Positions 47,621 to 54,923 of a DNA stretch of 54,923 nt are shown here, in pieces. The DNA is from Chloroflexota bacterium (GTDB lineage: Bacteria > Chloroflexota > Limnocylindria > P2-11E > CF-107). The notes below the pieces were generated by a model. That model searched no databases. It saw only the letters and a list, made by a program, of their open reading frames with translations, and was not told the origin of the DNA. Where the stretch lies: NCBI GenBank assembly GCA_005881435.1, contig VBHP01000091.1, positions 1 to 54,923 of the forward strand. Direction: 5' to 3'. The translations under genes were made by a program, and so were the position numbers. Numbering within the stretch: position 1 is the stretch's first letter; each line of letters opens with the position of its first letter.

Positions 47621-48082
47621 GTGACCGCCGATAGCGAGATCCAGGAGCTGGTCCGGCAGCTGCGCGGACTCTCCACGGCCTCGTCGCCGGAGGGTTGGGC
47701 CGCCCTCGATCTCACGTTCCCTCAGCTTCGCGCGTTGTTCGTGCTCCGCAGACGGCAGCCCCTGCGCGTCAGCGACCTCGGCGACGCCGTCGGCATGAGC
47801 CTCGCCAGCGCATCGGCGCTCAGCGAACGGCTGGCGCGGCTTGGGTACGTCGCGCGCGACCGCGATGCGGCGGATCGGCGCACGGTGCTGCTACGGCTCA
47901 CGGCGAAGGCCGAACGCGTGCTCGCCGAGCAGGAGCGGCGCTCGACCGAGCGGCTGCGCCGCGCGCTCGCGCAGATGACGCCCCAGGAGCGGGCAGCGGT
48001 CGCGACTTCGTTGCGAGCATTCCTCCGCGTCGGCGCCCTGCGCAATCCGCCGACGCCGCAGCGCGTCGAGGCGCACGCCTGA
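47621..48082 (+). CDS. MarR-family transcriptional regulator
   Basis: A 153-residue winged-helix regulator from the GTG at 47621. L-T-F-P-Q-L-R-A-L-F-V-L, the recognition region V-S-D-L-G-D-A-V-G-M-S-L-A-S-A-S-A-L-S-E-R-L and the wing R-D-R-D-A-A-D-R-R-T-V-L-L-R-L-T are typical. It is the first gene of an operon with two ABC exporter half-transporters and shares TGATG with the first. A palindrome overlaps its -35. It probably represses the operon until a toxic ligand binds. Confidence 0.94.
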   Translation: MTADSEIQELVRQLRGLSTASSPEGWAALDLTFPQLRALFVLRRRQPLRVSDLGDAVGMSLASASALSERLARLGYVARDRDAADRRTVLLRLTAKAERVLAEQERRSTERLRRALAQMTPQERAAVATSLRAFLRVGALRNPPTPQRVEAHA

Positions 48083-49812
48083 TGCTGATCCGACTGCTTC
48101 GCCGCGCGCTGCCGCCCTACCGCCGTGAGGTCGCCTTCGTCACGGTGCTCCTGCTCGCGCAATCGATCGGCAACTTGTACCTGCCGAACCTCAACGCCGA
48201 CATCATCAACAACGGTGTCGCCAAGGGCGACACCGACTACATCTGGCGGACCGGCGGCGTCATGCTCGTCATCACGCTGATGCTCGGCGTGCTCGCCGTG
48301 ATCGGCGTGTACTTCGCTTCGCGCGCCTCGATGGGTGTCGGCCGCGACCTGCGCGCGGCCATCTTCACACGAGTGCAGGCATTCTCGGCGCGGGAGATGC
48401 AACAGTTCGGGACCGCGTCGCTGATCACCCGCAACACCAACGACGTCCAACAGGTGCAGCTCTTCTTGCAGATCGCCCTGACGATCCTCGTCTCGGCTCC
48501 GATCCTGGCCGTCGGCGGCGTGATTATGGCGGTGCGGGAGGACGCGACGCTGTCGTGGCTCATCGTCGTGGTTGTCCCACTCATGGCCGCGGTCATCGCC
48601 ATCCTGTTGCTCAGGGCCGTGCCGCTGTTCCGTCAGATGCAGGTCAAGATCGACACGATCACCCAGATCCTGCGCGAACAGATCACCGGCGCCCGCGTCG
48701 TGCGCGCGTTCATCCGCACCCGTTCGGAACAGCAGCGGTTCGAGACCGCGAACGCCGACCTCACCGATACCGCCCTGCGGGTGAACCGCATCTTCGCGAT
48801 CGCGTTCCCGAGCCTGCTCGGGATCATGAACCTGAGCACGGTCGCCATCCTGTGGTTCGGTGGCCACCTCGTCGACAGCGGCGACATGCCCATCGGCAAC
48901 CTGACCGCGTTCCTGATGTACATCATGCAGATCCTCTTCGCGGTCATTACGGCGGTGTTCATGGTCATCCTCGTGCCGCGCGCCGAGGCCAGCGCGCAGC
49001 GCATCGACGCGGTCCTCCGCACCGTGCCGGCGATAGCCGACCCGCCGGCACCGATCGCGCCGGTGCGGGCGACGGGCCTGGTGGAGTTCCGCGACGTGAC
49101 GTTCGCCTATCCACGCAGCGAACGTCCGGTGCTTCATGACCTCTCGTTCACGCTGCGGCCCGGCCAGACGACCGGGATCATCGGCGGCACCGGCTCGGGC
49201 AAATCCACCCTGCTGAACCTCATCACTCGCGGGTTCGACGTGACCGCCGGCGCCGTGCTCGTGGACGGGGTTGACGTGCGCCAGCAATCGCTGGACGGCC
49301 TGTGGAGCCACTTCGGGCTGGTGCCGCAGACCGCGTACCTATTCAAAGGCACGGTCGCGGAGAACCTCCGTTTCGGCAACGAGGCCGCTAGCGACGCCGA
49401 GCTGTGGCGCGCACTCGAGGTCGCGCAGGCCAGCGACTTCGTCGTCGCGATGCCTGGGCAGCTCGACGCGCCGATCGACCAGGGCGGCACAAACGTCTCC
49501 GGCGGACAGCGTCAACGTCTGGCGATCGCGCGGGCACTGGTGCGACGTCCAGCGATCTACCTGTTCGACGACTGCTTCTCCGCGCTCGACGCGGCGACCG
49601 ACTCGCGATTGCGCAGCGCGCTGCGGTCGGAGACGGCCGACGCGACCGTGGTCATCGTCTCGCAGCGCGTGAGCACGATCCTGCGTGCGGACCACATCAT
49701 CGTCCTGGACCAGGGCCGGATAGTCGGCAGCGGCACGCACGACGCGCTCATGTCCCGCAGCTCCGAATACCGCGAGATCGTCGAATCGCAGCTCGGCGAG
49801 GCCGCGGCATGA
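48082..49812 (+). CDS. Heterodimeric ABC multidrug exporter, degenerate-site half (BmrC/TM287-like)
   Basis: A 576-residue half-transporter: six helices (about 15-305) then an ATPase domain. Walker A is G-G-T-G-S-G-K-S-T and the signature V-S-G-G-Q-R-Q-R is canonical. Walker B ends L-F-D-D, with Asp497 in place of the catalytic Glu, and the switch His is Gln528 (V-S-Q-R-V-S-T). These are the hallmarks of the non-hydrolysing half of heterodimeric exporters such as TM287 or BmrC. The partner follows with a 4-nt overlap. Likely exports drugs or lipids under MarR control. Confidence 0.92.
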   Translation: MLIRLLRRALPPYRREVAFVTVLLLAQSIGNLYLPNLNADIINNGVAKGDTDYIWRTGGVMLVITLMLGVLAVIGVYFASRASMGVGRDLRAAIFTRVQAFSAREMQQFGTASLITRNTNDVQQVQLFLQIALTILVSAPILAVGGVIMAVREDATLSWLIVVVVPLMAAVIAILLLRAVPLFRQMQVKIDTITQILREQITGARVVRAFIRTRSEQQRFETANADLTDTALRVNRIFAIAFPSLLGIMNLSTVAILWFGGHLVDSGDMPIGNLTAFLMYIMQILFAVITAVFMVILVPRAEASAQRIDAVLRTVPAIADPPAPIAPVRATGLVEFRDVTFAYPRSERPVLHDLSFTLRPGQTTGIIGGTGSGKSTLLNLITRGFDVTAGAVLVDGVDVRQQSLDGLWSHFGLVPQTAYLFKGTVAENLRFGNEAASDAELWRALEVAQASDFVVAMPGQLDAPIDQGGTNVSGGQRQRLAIARALVRRPAIYLFDDCFSALDAATDSRLRSALRSETADATVVIVSQRVSTILRADHIIVLDQGRIVGSGTHDALMSRSSEYREIVESQLGEAAA

Positions 49813-51779
49813 TGATGGGACGCCCAGCCGGTCGCGGCGGAAGGCCGGGCGGTCCGGGCGGCGGCTTCATGGGTCTGGGCATGCCACCGGAGCGCTCCAA
49901 AGACTTCCGCGGCACGCTGCGCCAACTCCTCGCGCGCCTCCGCCAGGAGCGGGCCACCATCGCCGTCGTCGCGTTGCTGGGATCGGCGAGCGTCGCGTTC
50001 AGCGTCGTCGGCCCGAAGATCATCGGCAACGCCACCAACGTCATCTTCGACGGCGTCATCGGCAAGATGCTGCCGGCCGGGATGTCCAAAGCCCAGGCCG
50101 TCGAGGGGCTGCGCGCGCGTGGTCAACAACAGCTCGCCGACATGCTCTCGGGGACCAACATCGTGCCCGGCGTGGGCATCGACTTCACCGAGTTGGCGCA
50201 GATCCTCGCCGTCGCGGTGGGGGTGTACGTGCTCGCCGCGGTCCTCGGCTGGCTGCAGGCGTACCTCATGGCCGGGGTCGCCCAGCGGACGGTGTATGGG
50301 ATGCGTCGCGACGTCGAGACCAAGCTGGCGCGGCTACCGCTGCGCTATTTCGACAGCCACGCCCACGGCGATCTGTTGAGCCGCGTGACCAACGACGTCG
50401 ACAACATCGGCACCACGCTGCAGCAGGGTCTGAGTCAGTTGCTCACGTCGGTGCTCACGGTCATCGGCGTGCTCGGCATGATGCTCTGGATCAGCCCGCT
50501 CCTCGCATTGATCTCGATCCTGGTGATTCCGCTCTCCCTTGTGGTCACGGTGCTGATCGCGGGACGTTCGCAGCGGCAATTCGTCGCGCAATGGGCTCGC
50601 ACGGGCGCGCTGAACGCGCACGTCGAGCAGATGCACACCGGGCACGCCCTAGTGCAGGTGTTCGGTCGACGTCGCAGCGCGATCGAGCAGTTCGAGCAAC
50701 AGAACCAGGGCCTGTACGAGGCGAGCTTCCGCGCGCAGTTCCTCTCCGGGATCATCCAGCCGGCGATGCAGTTCCTATCGAACCTCAACTATGTCGGCGT
50801 CGCCGTCATCGGCGGGTATCGCGTCGCCTCCGGCACGATGACCCTCGGCGACGTCCAGGCCTTCATCGCGTACTCCCGCCAGTTCACCATGCCGATCACC
50901 CAGATCGCGGCGCAGGCCAACCTCCTGCAGTCCGGACTCGCGTCCGCGGAGCGCGTCTTCGAATTCCTGGCCGCGCCCGAGGAGCTTCCGGACCGCGTCG
51001 GCGGTCGCGCGCTGTCGGCGCCGGCGAGCCGGGTCACGTTCGACCGCGTGTCCTTCCGCTATCAGCCCGAGAAGCCGCTCATCGAGGACTTCAGCCTCGA
51101 TGTTTCGCCGGGAGAGACGGTCGCGATCGTTGGCCCGACGGGCGCCGGCAAGACGACCATCGTCAATCTGCTCATGCGCTTCTACGAGATCGACGGCGGC
51201 TCGATCCGCCTCGACGGCGTCGATACGCGCGAGCTGCCACGCGACGTCGTCCGGCGCACCTTTGGCATGGTCTTGCAGGACACCTGGCTGTTCGCCGGGA
51301 CGATCCGCGACAACATCGCTTACGGCAAGGAAGGCGCGACGATGGGCGAAATCGTGGCCGCGGCGACGGCGGCGCACGTCGACCAGTTCGTCCGCACGTT
51401 GCCCGACGGTTACGACACCGTGCTCGACGAGGATGCCTCGAACATTTCCGCCGGGCAGAAGCAGTTGCTCACGATCGCTCGCGCATTCCTCGCGAATCCG
51501 AGCGTGCTGATCTTGGACGAGGCCACCAGCAGCGTGGACACCCGGACCGAAGTCCTCATCCAGCAGGCCATGGCGCGTCTGCGCCACGGTCGCACCGGTT
51601 TCGTCATCGCCCACCGTCTCTCGACCATCCGCAACGCCGACACCATCGTCGTCATGGACGAAGGCCGGATCGTCGAGCAGGGGACACACGCGGACCTGTT
51701 GCGCCGGCGCGGTTTCTACTACGAGCTCTACCGCAGCCAGTTCGACGAGTCCGTCGGCGCCGAAGCCGTGGCGTCCTAA
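49809..51779 (+). CDS. Heterodimeric ABC multidrug exporter, consensus-site half (BmrD/TM288-like)
   Basis: A 656-residue half-transporter. A Gly/Arg/Pro-rich N-terminal tail of about 30 residues precedes six helices. The loop between helices 1 and 2 is enlarged (about 75-125), as in LmrD/TM288-type subunits. The ATPase has G-P-T-G-A-G-K-T-T, L-D-E-A-T-S-S-V-D with catalytic Glu571, and switch His in I-A-H-R-L-S-T. The signature is I-S-A-G-Q rather than S-G-G-Q; together with the partner's Asp497 this makes one degenerate ATP site. ATG 49809 overlaps the previous stop (ATGA). Confidence 0.93.
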   Translation: MMMGRPAGRGGRPGGPGGGFMGLGMPPERSKDFRGTLRQLLARLRQERATIAVVALLGSASVAFSVVGPKIIGNATNVIFDGVIGKMLPAGMSKAQAVEGLRARGQQQLADMLSGTNIVPGVGIDFTELAQILAVAVGVYVLAAVLGWLQAYLMAGVAQRTVYGMRRDVETKLARLPLRYFDSHAHGDLLSRVTNDVDNIGTTLQQGLSQLLTSVLTVIGVLGMMLWISPLLALISILVIPLSLVVTVLIAGRSQRQFVAQWARTGALNAHVEQMHTGHALVQVFGRRRSAIEQFEQQNQGLYEASFRAQFLSGIIQPAMQFLSNLNYVGVAVIGGYRVASGTMTLGDVQAFIAYSRQFTMPITQIAAQANLLQSGLASAERVFEFLAAPEELPDRVGGRALSAPASRVTFDRVSFRYQPEKPLIEDFSLDVSPGETVAIVGPTGAGKTTIVNLLMRFYEIDGGSIRLDGVDTRELPRDVVRRTFGMVLQDTWLFAGTIRDNIAYGKEGATMGEIVAAATAAHVDQFVRTLPDGYDTVLDEDASNISAGQKQLLTIARAFLANPSVLILDEATSSVDTRTEVLIQQAMARLRHGRTGFVIAHRLSTIRNADTIVVMDEGRIVEQGTHADLLRRRGFYYELYRSQFDESVGAEAVAS

Positions 51780-51790
51780 ACTCGGCTCGC

Positions 51791-53047
51791 TCAGACGATC
51801 GCAGGCTCCTCGATAGCGGCAACGCGAGGTTCAGAAATTCCGGGCTGCTGACGTTCGGCGCGCCCGAACAGGAATAGCGTCGGCAGCAGGAGCACAGCGG
51901 TCGACGCGATCGCGGCCGGGATGCCGCGACTGCGTCCGACCAGACCCACGATGGGACCGCCGACGATCTGGCCGCCGGCGTTACAGACGCTCGCGGCGGA
52001 GATGACCGTGGCGCGGACGGCGGGATCGATGTTGCGCGTGAGCCAGGCGGTGTAGACCGGCCCGAATCCGGCCGCGAGCGACGGCCCCCATCTACCGATG
52101 AGCGAAATCCCGAAGTTCGGCGCGAATGCGAACACGACGCGGCCGGCGATGACCAGCGCCTCCGAGGCGAAAAGAAAACGCGTCGCGCCTCCATGCGTGC
52201 TCGTATTGCCGCGTCGTCGCACGAGCTCCATGACGGCGATGCCGAGCAGCATGCTGCCGGCGTTGACGATCGCGAACCACGCCACCGGATCGCCGCCGAA
52301 GAGGGCGGGGAATCCGATGTCGTTCAACAGGTGCGCTTCCCAGAGTCGGTCATAGCCCTCGCTCGCGGCGCCGAAGCACAGCTCCAGCGCCAGGATCGTG
52401 AGTAGGAGCGGACGTCTGCGCACGACCCGCGCGCCGTCTCTTGCGGTCGCGGCGAGCGCGGACCACGAGCGGCGCTGAACGGGGTCCCGAAACGGGCGCT
52501 CGCGCATGGCGAACGCCAGCAGGAACCCGGTGGCGATGCCGATGGCGCCGCAGAGGAGCACCGGCAACGTCAGCGCCACCGCTGCGAGCGGGACGCTCGC
52601 GACCAGCCCAGCCAGGAACGAGGCATTGCCGATCTGTCCGGCGCGGAGAAACACCGGTGCGGCTTGGTCGTCGCCGACCTCGCTCGCGAGCCAGGCTTCC
52701 GGCGCGCCACTGGCGAACGCCTCGCCAAGGCCACGCAGCGCTTCGAACAGCAGGATCACGCCGAAGATCGGGAGCGAGGCCTGCCCGACCCACGACACGC
52801 CGATGACGAACGCGCCGGCGACGACCGAGACCTTGCGCCCGATGGTGTCGGCGACGACGCCGGTGGGGATCTCGAACAGGAAGTACGACGACTCCAACAC
52901 GGTCCCGACGATCACGAGCTGCAGCGCGTCGAGATGCGCCTGTCGCACGTAGTAGATCGCCAGAACGTTGATGGCGAGGCCCGCGCCGAAAGAGTTCAGC
53001 GCTTCGCGCAACAAATACAGCCGTGTAGATAGCCAGCGTCCGGACAT
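51791..53047 (-). CDS. MFS transporter
   Basis: A 418-residue transporter with twelve helices. F-E-I-P-T-G-V-V-A-D-T-I-G-R-K is motif A; R-G-L-G-E-A-F-A-S-G-A-P-E-A-W matches a subgroup of drug-efflux-like MFS proteins with an acidic residue in helix 4. The ATG at 53047 has an excellent GAGGAG 5 nt upstream. The leader carries a hairpin whose loop can pair with that site, hinting at translational control. Divergent from another MFS gene. Substrate unknown. Confidence 0.9.
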   Translation of the reverse strand: MSGRWLSTRLYLLREALNSFGAGLAINVLAIYYVRQAHLDALQLVIVGTVLESSYFLFEIPTGVVADTIGRKVSVVAGAFVIGVSWVGQASLPIFGVILLFEALRGLGEAFASGAPEAWLASEVGDDQAAPVFLRAGQIGNASFLAGLVASVPLAAVALTLPVLLCGAIGIATGFLLAFAMRERPFRDPVQRRSWSALAATARDGARVVRRRPLLLTILALELCFGAASEGYDRLWEAHLLNDIGFPALFGGDPVAWFAIVNAGSMLLGIAVMELVRRRGNTSTHGGATRFLFASEALVIAGRVVFAFAPNFGISLIGRWGPSLAAGFGPVYTAWLTRNIDPAVRATVISAASVCNAGGQIVGGPIVGLVGRSRGIPAAIASTAVLLLPTLFLFGRAERQQPGISEPRVAAIEEPAIV

Positions 53048-53097
53048 GTGAACTCCTCATGCAGATTGATGAGTCGGCGGAGAGGAGCGACCCGCCG
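53048..53097 (-). promoter_or_regulatory. MFS leader: hairpin with anti-Shine-Dalgarno loop
   Basis: In the RNA sense, CGGCGG (53097-53092) pairs with CCGCCG (53080-53075) around an 11-nt loop containing CTCCTC. This is the exact complement of the ribosome site GAGGAG (53058-53053). A second hairpin, CTCAT (53073-53069) with ATGAG (53060-53056), would also cover part of the ribosome site. The structures suggest switchable translation. Confidence 0.45.
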
Positions 53098-53105
53098 AAA
53101 GACGC

Positions 53106-53121
53106 GAGCTGCTAGAGCTGC
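53106..53121. repeat. Tandem 9-bp-spaced direct repeat GAGCTGC
   Basis: GAGCTGC occurs at 53106-53112 and again at 53115-53121, separated by TA, in the gap between two divergent MFS genes. The 9-bp period places both copies on nearly the same face of the helix, which would fit a regulator site for either gene. It is short and could be chance. Confidence 0.3.
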
Positions 53122-53229
53122 GTGCCGACGGGGCGCTTCGTGATGCTGGCTGTCACTTTCGGCGCCCTCCTTGTGTTGTGGTGTCGCGACTCTAACACCG
53201 CACGTCCCCCGCGCGGGTGTCGGAGTGGC

Positions 53230-54456
53230 ATGCTCGCTCGGCCAGACTCCGATCGAGCCGTGACCGAGCAGCAGCGCGTCCGTTTCAACTTCCGTCTCGA
53301 CCTGGCCTGCGGCGCACTCGGAGCGACGTTCTTCGCCGGATCGTTCATGCCGGTGCTCGTTCGCCGCATGGGCGGCAGCGAGCTCGAGGTCGCTCTGATC
53401 CTCGCCTCCGGTCCGATCGGTCACATCATCGCGCCGCTGCCGGGCTACATCTACAACCGTTTCCCGCCGGCCAAGGTCCTCGCCAGCGTCGGCATCGCCG
53501 CGAGGGTCGTCTTCGTGATCGGGCTGCTGCTAGCCACGAGCGCGATCTCGCTGTCATTGGCGTGGGTCGCCTTCAACATCGTCGCGCTTTCGTCGATCGC
53601 ATCCTCGACCGTGCTGGTGCAGCGCATCTATCCCGACGAGCAGCGCGGTCAGGCCATGGCGCGGGTGCGCATGTTCGCGAATCTGGTGGGCATGGGCTCG
53701 GTGATCGCGGGGGGCGCCCTGCTGGAGATCGCCGACGTCCGTAGCGTGCTCGGAGCGTCGGCACTGATCTCGTTCGCCGCGCCGCTCTTTCTCATGTTCA
53801 TGCGTTACGAGATCGATCGCGATCGCCGGCCGATGCCGTCTCCGATCCGCCTCGGCTCAGTGGCCCTGCAAGACACGGCGTTCCGCCGCTACCTCGTGGC
53901 CACGACGTTCATCGGGTTCGGCAACGCGATGGGCGGGACGGCGTACCCGATCATGCTGGTGGACAAGTTCGACGCGCCGACGGTGCTGGTCGGTGTCATC
54001 GCCGCGGTCCAGTCCGCCGCGACGATCGCGGGCTACCACTTCTGGGGCCGCCGCATCGATCGCGGCTCGACCGTCGCACTCCTCCGCGGCAACGCCTTGC
54101 TGATGCTGCTGCTCCCCTTGACCTACCTGCTCGCGCCAAGCGCTCCGTACCTGCTGATCGGCGCGGTCGTCGCTGGCGTGACGAACGCGATGGCGGATCT
54201 TGCGTTCTTCACCAGCATGATCGAGCTCGCCGGCAATCGCGCCGGGTTCTACATGGCCGCGCAGTCATTCGTCCTCGGCGTTCGGGCCACGCTCGCGCCG
54301 TTCGTCGCATCGGCCCTCCTGATCACCGTCGGCGCGCCGGTCACGCTCATCGCCGTGATCGTCTGCATCGCCTGCGGCGCCTTCCTGGTGCGAGGCATCC
54401 GCCCCGCCGCGCGGACCGAGGCGCTTCGCGTTCCGGCCGAGGCGTTCGCCGACTAG
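53230..54456 (+). CDS. MFS transporter
   Basis: A 408-residue transporter with twelve helices. ATG 53230 is chosen (GGAG 4 nt upstream); GTG 53260 is also possible, and the longer frame from 53122 has no plausible N-terminus. It starts R-F-N-F-R-L-D-L-A-C-G-A-L-G-A-T-F-F-A-G-S-F and has G-P-I-G-H-I-I-A-P-L-P-G-Y and D-E-Q-R-G-Q-A-M-A-R-V-R. This layout occurs in MFS proteins of unknown substrate. It is divergent from the MFS gene at 51791-53047, and its tail touches a partial SGNH hydrolase on the other strand. Confidence 0.88.
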   Translation: MLARPDSDRAVTEQQRVRFNFRLDLACGALGATFFAGSFMPVLVRRMGGSELEVALILASGPIGHIIAPLPGYIYNRFPPAKVLASVGIAARVVFVIGLLLATSAISLSLAWVAFNIVALSSIASSTVLVQRIYPDEQRGQAMARVRMFANLVGMGSVIAGGALLEIADVRSVLGASALISFAAPLFLMFMRYEIDRDRRPMPSPIRLGSVALQDTAFRRYLVATTFIGFGNAMGGTAYPIMLVDKFDAPTVLVGVIAAVQSAATIAGYHFWGRRIDRGSTVALLRGNALLMLLLPLTYLLAPSAPYLLIGAVVAGVTNAMADLAFFTSMIELAGNRAGFYMAAQSFVLGVRATLAPFVASALLITVGAPVTLIAVIVCIACGAFLVRGIRPAARTEALRVPAEAFAD

Positions 54457-54923
54457 CCCGTCGGCAGCCCCGCCGCCGCAAGCGCCGCGTCGATCGCATC
54501 AGCCCATTCGATGCGTCCGCGGAGAAATGCAGGCGATCGTTCGCGAACATGCCTCGTTCGGTGTTGCTGCGTGACAGTGGCACGATGTCGAAGAACCGCG
54601 CGCCGACGCGCTCGGCCTCTTCGCGCGCGACCGCGGCGAACGCGTCCACCACTCGCGCGACACGCGCCGGGTCGCCGAAGCGTGCGGCCTGCGGCGCACC
54701 GGACCAGTCCGGCGCCGACACCACGATGAGCCTGCGCGTTTCGACGCCGTCGGTGCGCAGGCTGGCCAGGATCGCACGAAGGCGCGAACGAAATGTCTCG
54801 GCATCCCGACCGACGACGATGTCGTTCGCACCGATGAGCAGAGAGGTCAGCGTCGCGCCGAACGCCGAGACACGCGAGAGCTCTTCGCGGATCAGATCGT
54901 CGGTGGTGTAGCCGTTGACAGCG
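54453..54923 (-). CDS. SGNH/GDSL-type hydrolase, 5' truncated by window edge, probable 3' frameshift
   Basis: The frame enters from the window end and reads G-Y-T-T-D-D-L...L-L-I-G-A-N-D-I-V, the block III Asn motif of SGNH esterases. Later it has R-L-H-F-S-A-D, the block V Asp-x-x-His region (N-D-R-L-H). Just after this, at about 54512, the natural C-terminus (I-E-W-A-D-A-I-D-A-A-L-A-A-A-G-L-P) continues in another frame and ends at a TAG at 54453. The original frame instead runs on into the MFS gene with an Arg-rich tail. A missing base, real or from assembly, explains this. Likely a lipase/esterase or deacetylase; the nucleophile Ser block lies outside the window. Confidence 0.7.
   Translation of the reverse strand, partial: RCQRLHHRRSDPRRALACLGVRRDADLSAHRCERHRRRSGCRDISFAPSCDPGQPAHRRRRNAQAHRGVGAGLVRCAAGRTLRRPGACRASGGRVRRGRARRGRARRRAVLRHRATVTQQHRTRHVRERSPAFLRGRIEWADAIDAALAAAGLPTG

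Noticed and set aside
1-54923. CRISPR arrays, insertion sequences, prophage, rRNA or replication origin
   Set aside because: No spaced repeats, transposase or integrase motifs, rRNA segments or DnaA-box clusters were seen. The LAGLIDADG gene is the only mobile-type element.

Overview
The window is high-GC bacterial chromosome (about two thirds G+C by eye) and almost fully coding. No gene-free stretch exceeds about 210 bases. Genes are packed in short operons with ATGA, GTGA or TGATG overlaps, and many start at GTG or TTG. Several starts lie 6-9 nt after a TANNNT hexamer, which suggests leaderless mRNAs. The gene mix includes a PASTA-domain Ser/Thr kinase, a COG4586-like ABC exporter, the MEP-pathway enzyme Dxs, a DUF5667-like anti-sigma protein, GT87-type membrane glycosyltransferases and a Gram-positive-style YvcK. 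This fits a Chloroflexota-type lineage (for example Limnocylindria-like) or a related high-GC group. The taxonomic call is inference; no rRNA is present.

Layout. 1-2.7 kb (minus): five tandem membrane-anchored proteins sharing a W-R-x3-L-D motif at residues 4-10. 2.8-4.1 kb: a GAF-GGDEF protein with an MshEN-like tail. 4.1-7.1 kb (minus): a GAF histidine kinase, a PAS histidine kinase and an OmpR-type regulator in one overlapping operon. 7.2-12.3 kb: an enolase-superfamily enzyme and a glycerophosphodiesterase, divergent from a Ugp-like ABC importer lacking its ATPase. 12.3-17.9 kb: archaeal-type ATP-dependent DNA ligase, a TerC-family membrane protein, a LarA-like enzyme, an iron-type alcohol dehydrogenase and an HExxH protein. 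17.8-21.4 kb: an MTHFS-like protein divergent from a three-gene ABC-2 exporter. 21.3-25.5 kb: glycosyltransferase, NagD-like HAD phosphatase, DUF47-PiT phosphate uptake and ArsC. 25.6-29.3 kb: a lipoprotein, two MFS transporters and small membrane proteins. 29.3-34.7 kb: YvcK, ArgF, a twin zinc-ribbon protein, FolP-FolK and a large membrane protein. 34.6-35.7 kb: a two-repeat LAGLIDADG endonuclease beside tRNA-His with an unusual T-loop. 35.7-38.9 kb: PASTA kinase divergent from an M23 peptidoglycan hydrolase, then an ArsR regulator. 39.0-43.1 kb: MutY and two ECF sigma factor/membrane partner pairs. 43.1-47.6 kb: Dxs divergent from a GT87-like protein, SDR and cupin. 47.6-51.8 kb: MarR and a heterodimeric ABC multidrug exporter. 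51.8-54.9 kb: two divergent MFS genes and a partial SGNH hydrolase.

Genes that plausibly work together: phosphate uptake (DUF47-PiT) with arsenate reductase; glycerophosphodiesterase with a Ugp-like importer; PASTA kinase with an M23 hydrolase for wall growth; Dxs (isoprenoid precursor supply) with a polyprenol-dependent GT87-like enzyme; MarR controlling the ABC pair; and each ECF sigma factor with the membrane protein that follows it.

The points most worth a second look are the tandem WRxxxLD family, the [LAGLIDADG-CCCH finger]x2 endonuclease next to a tRNA-His whose T-loop has bases 54 and 58 exchanged, the probable frameshift at the start of folP, an anti-Shine-Dalgarno hairpin in the leader of an MFS gene, an inverted repeat around an ECF sigma start, and mirror-image -10 elements between divergent leaderless genes.
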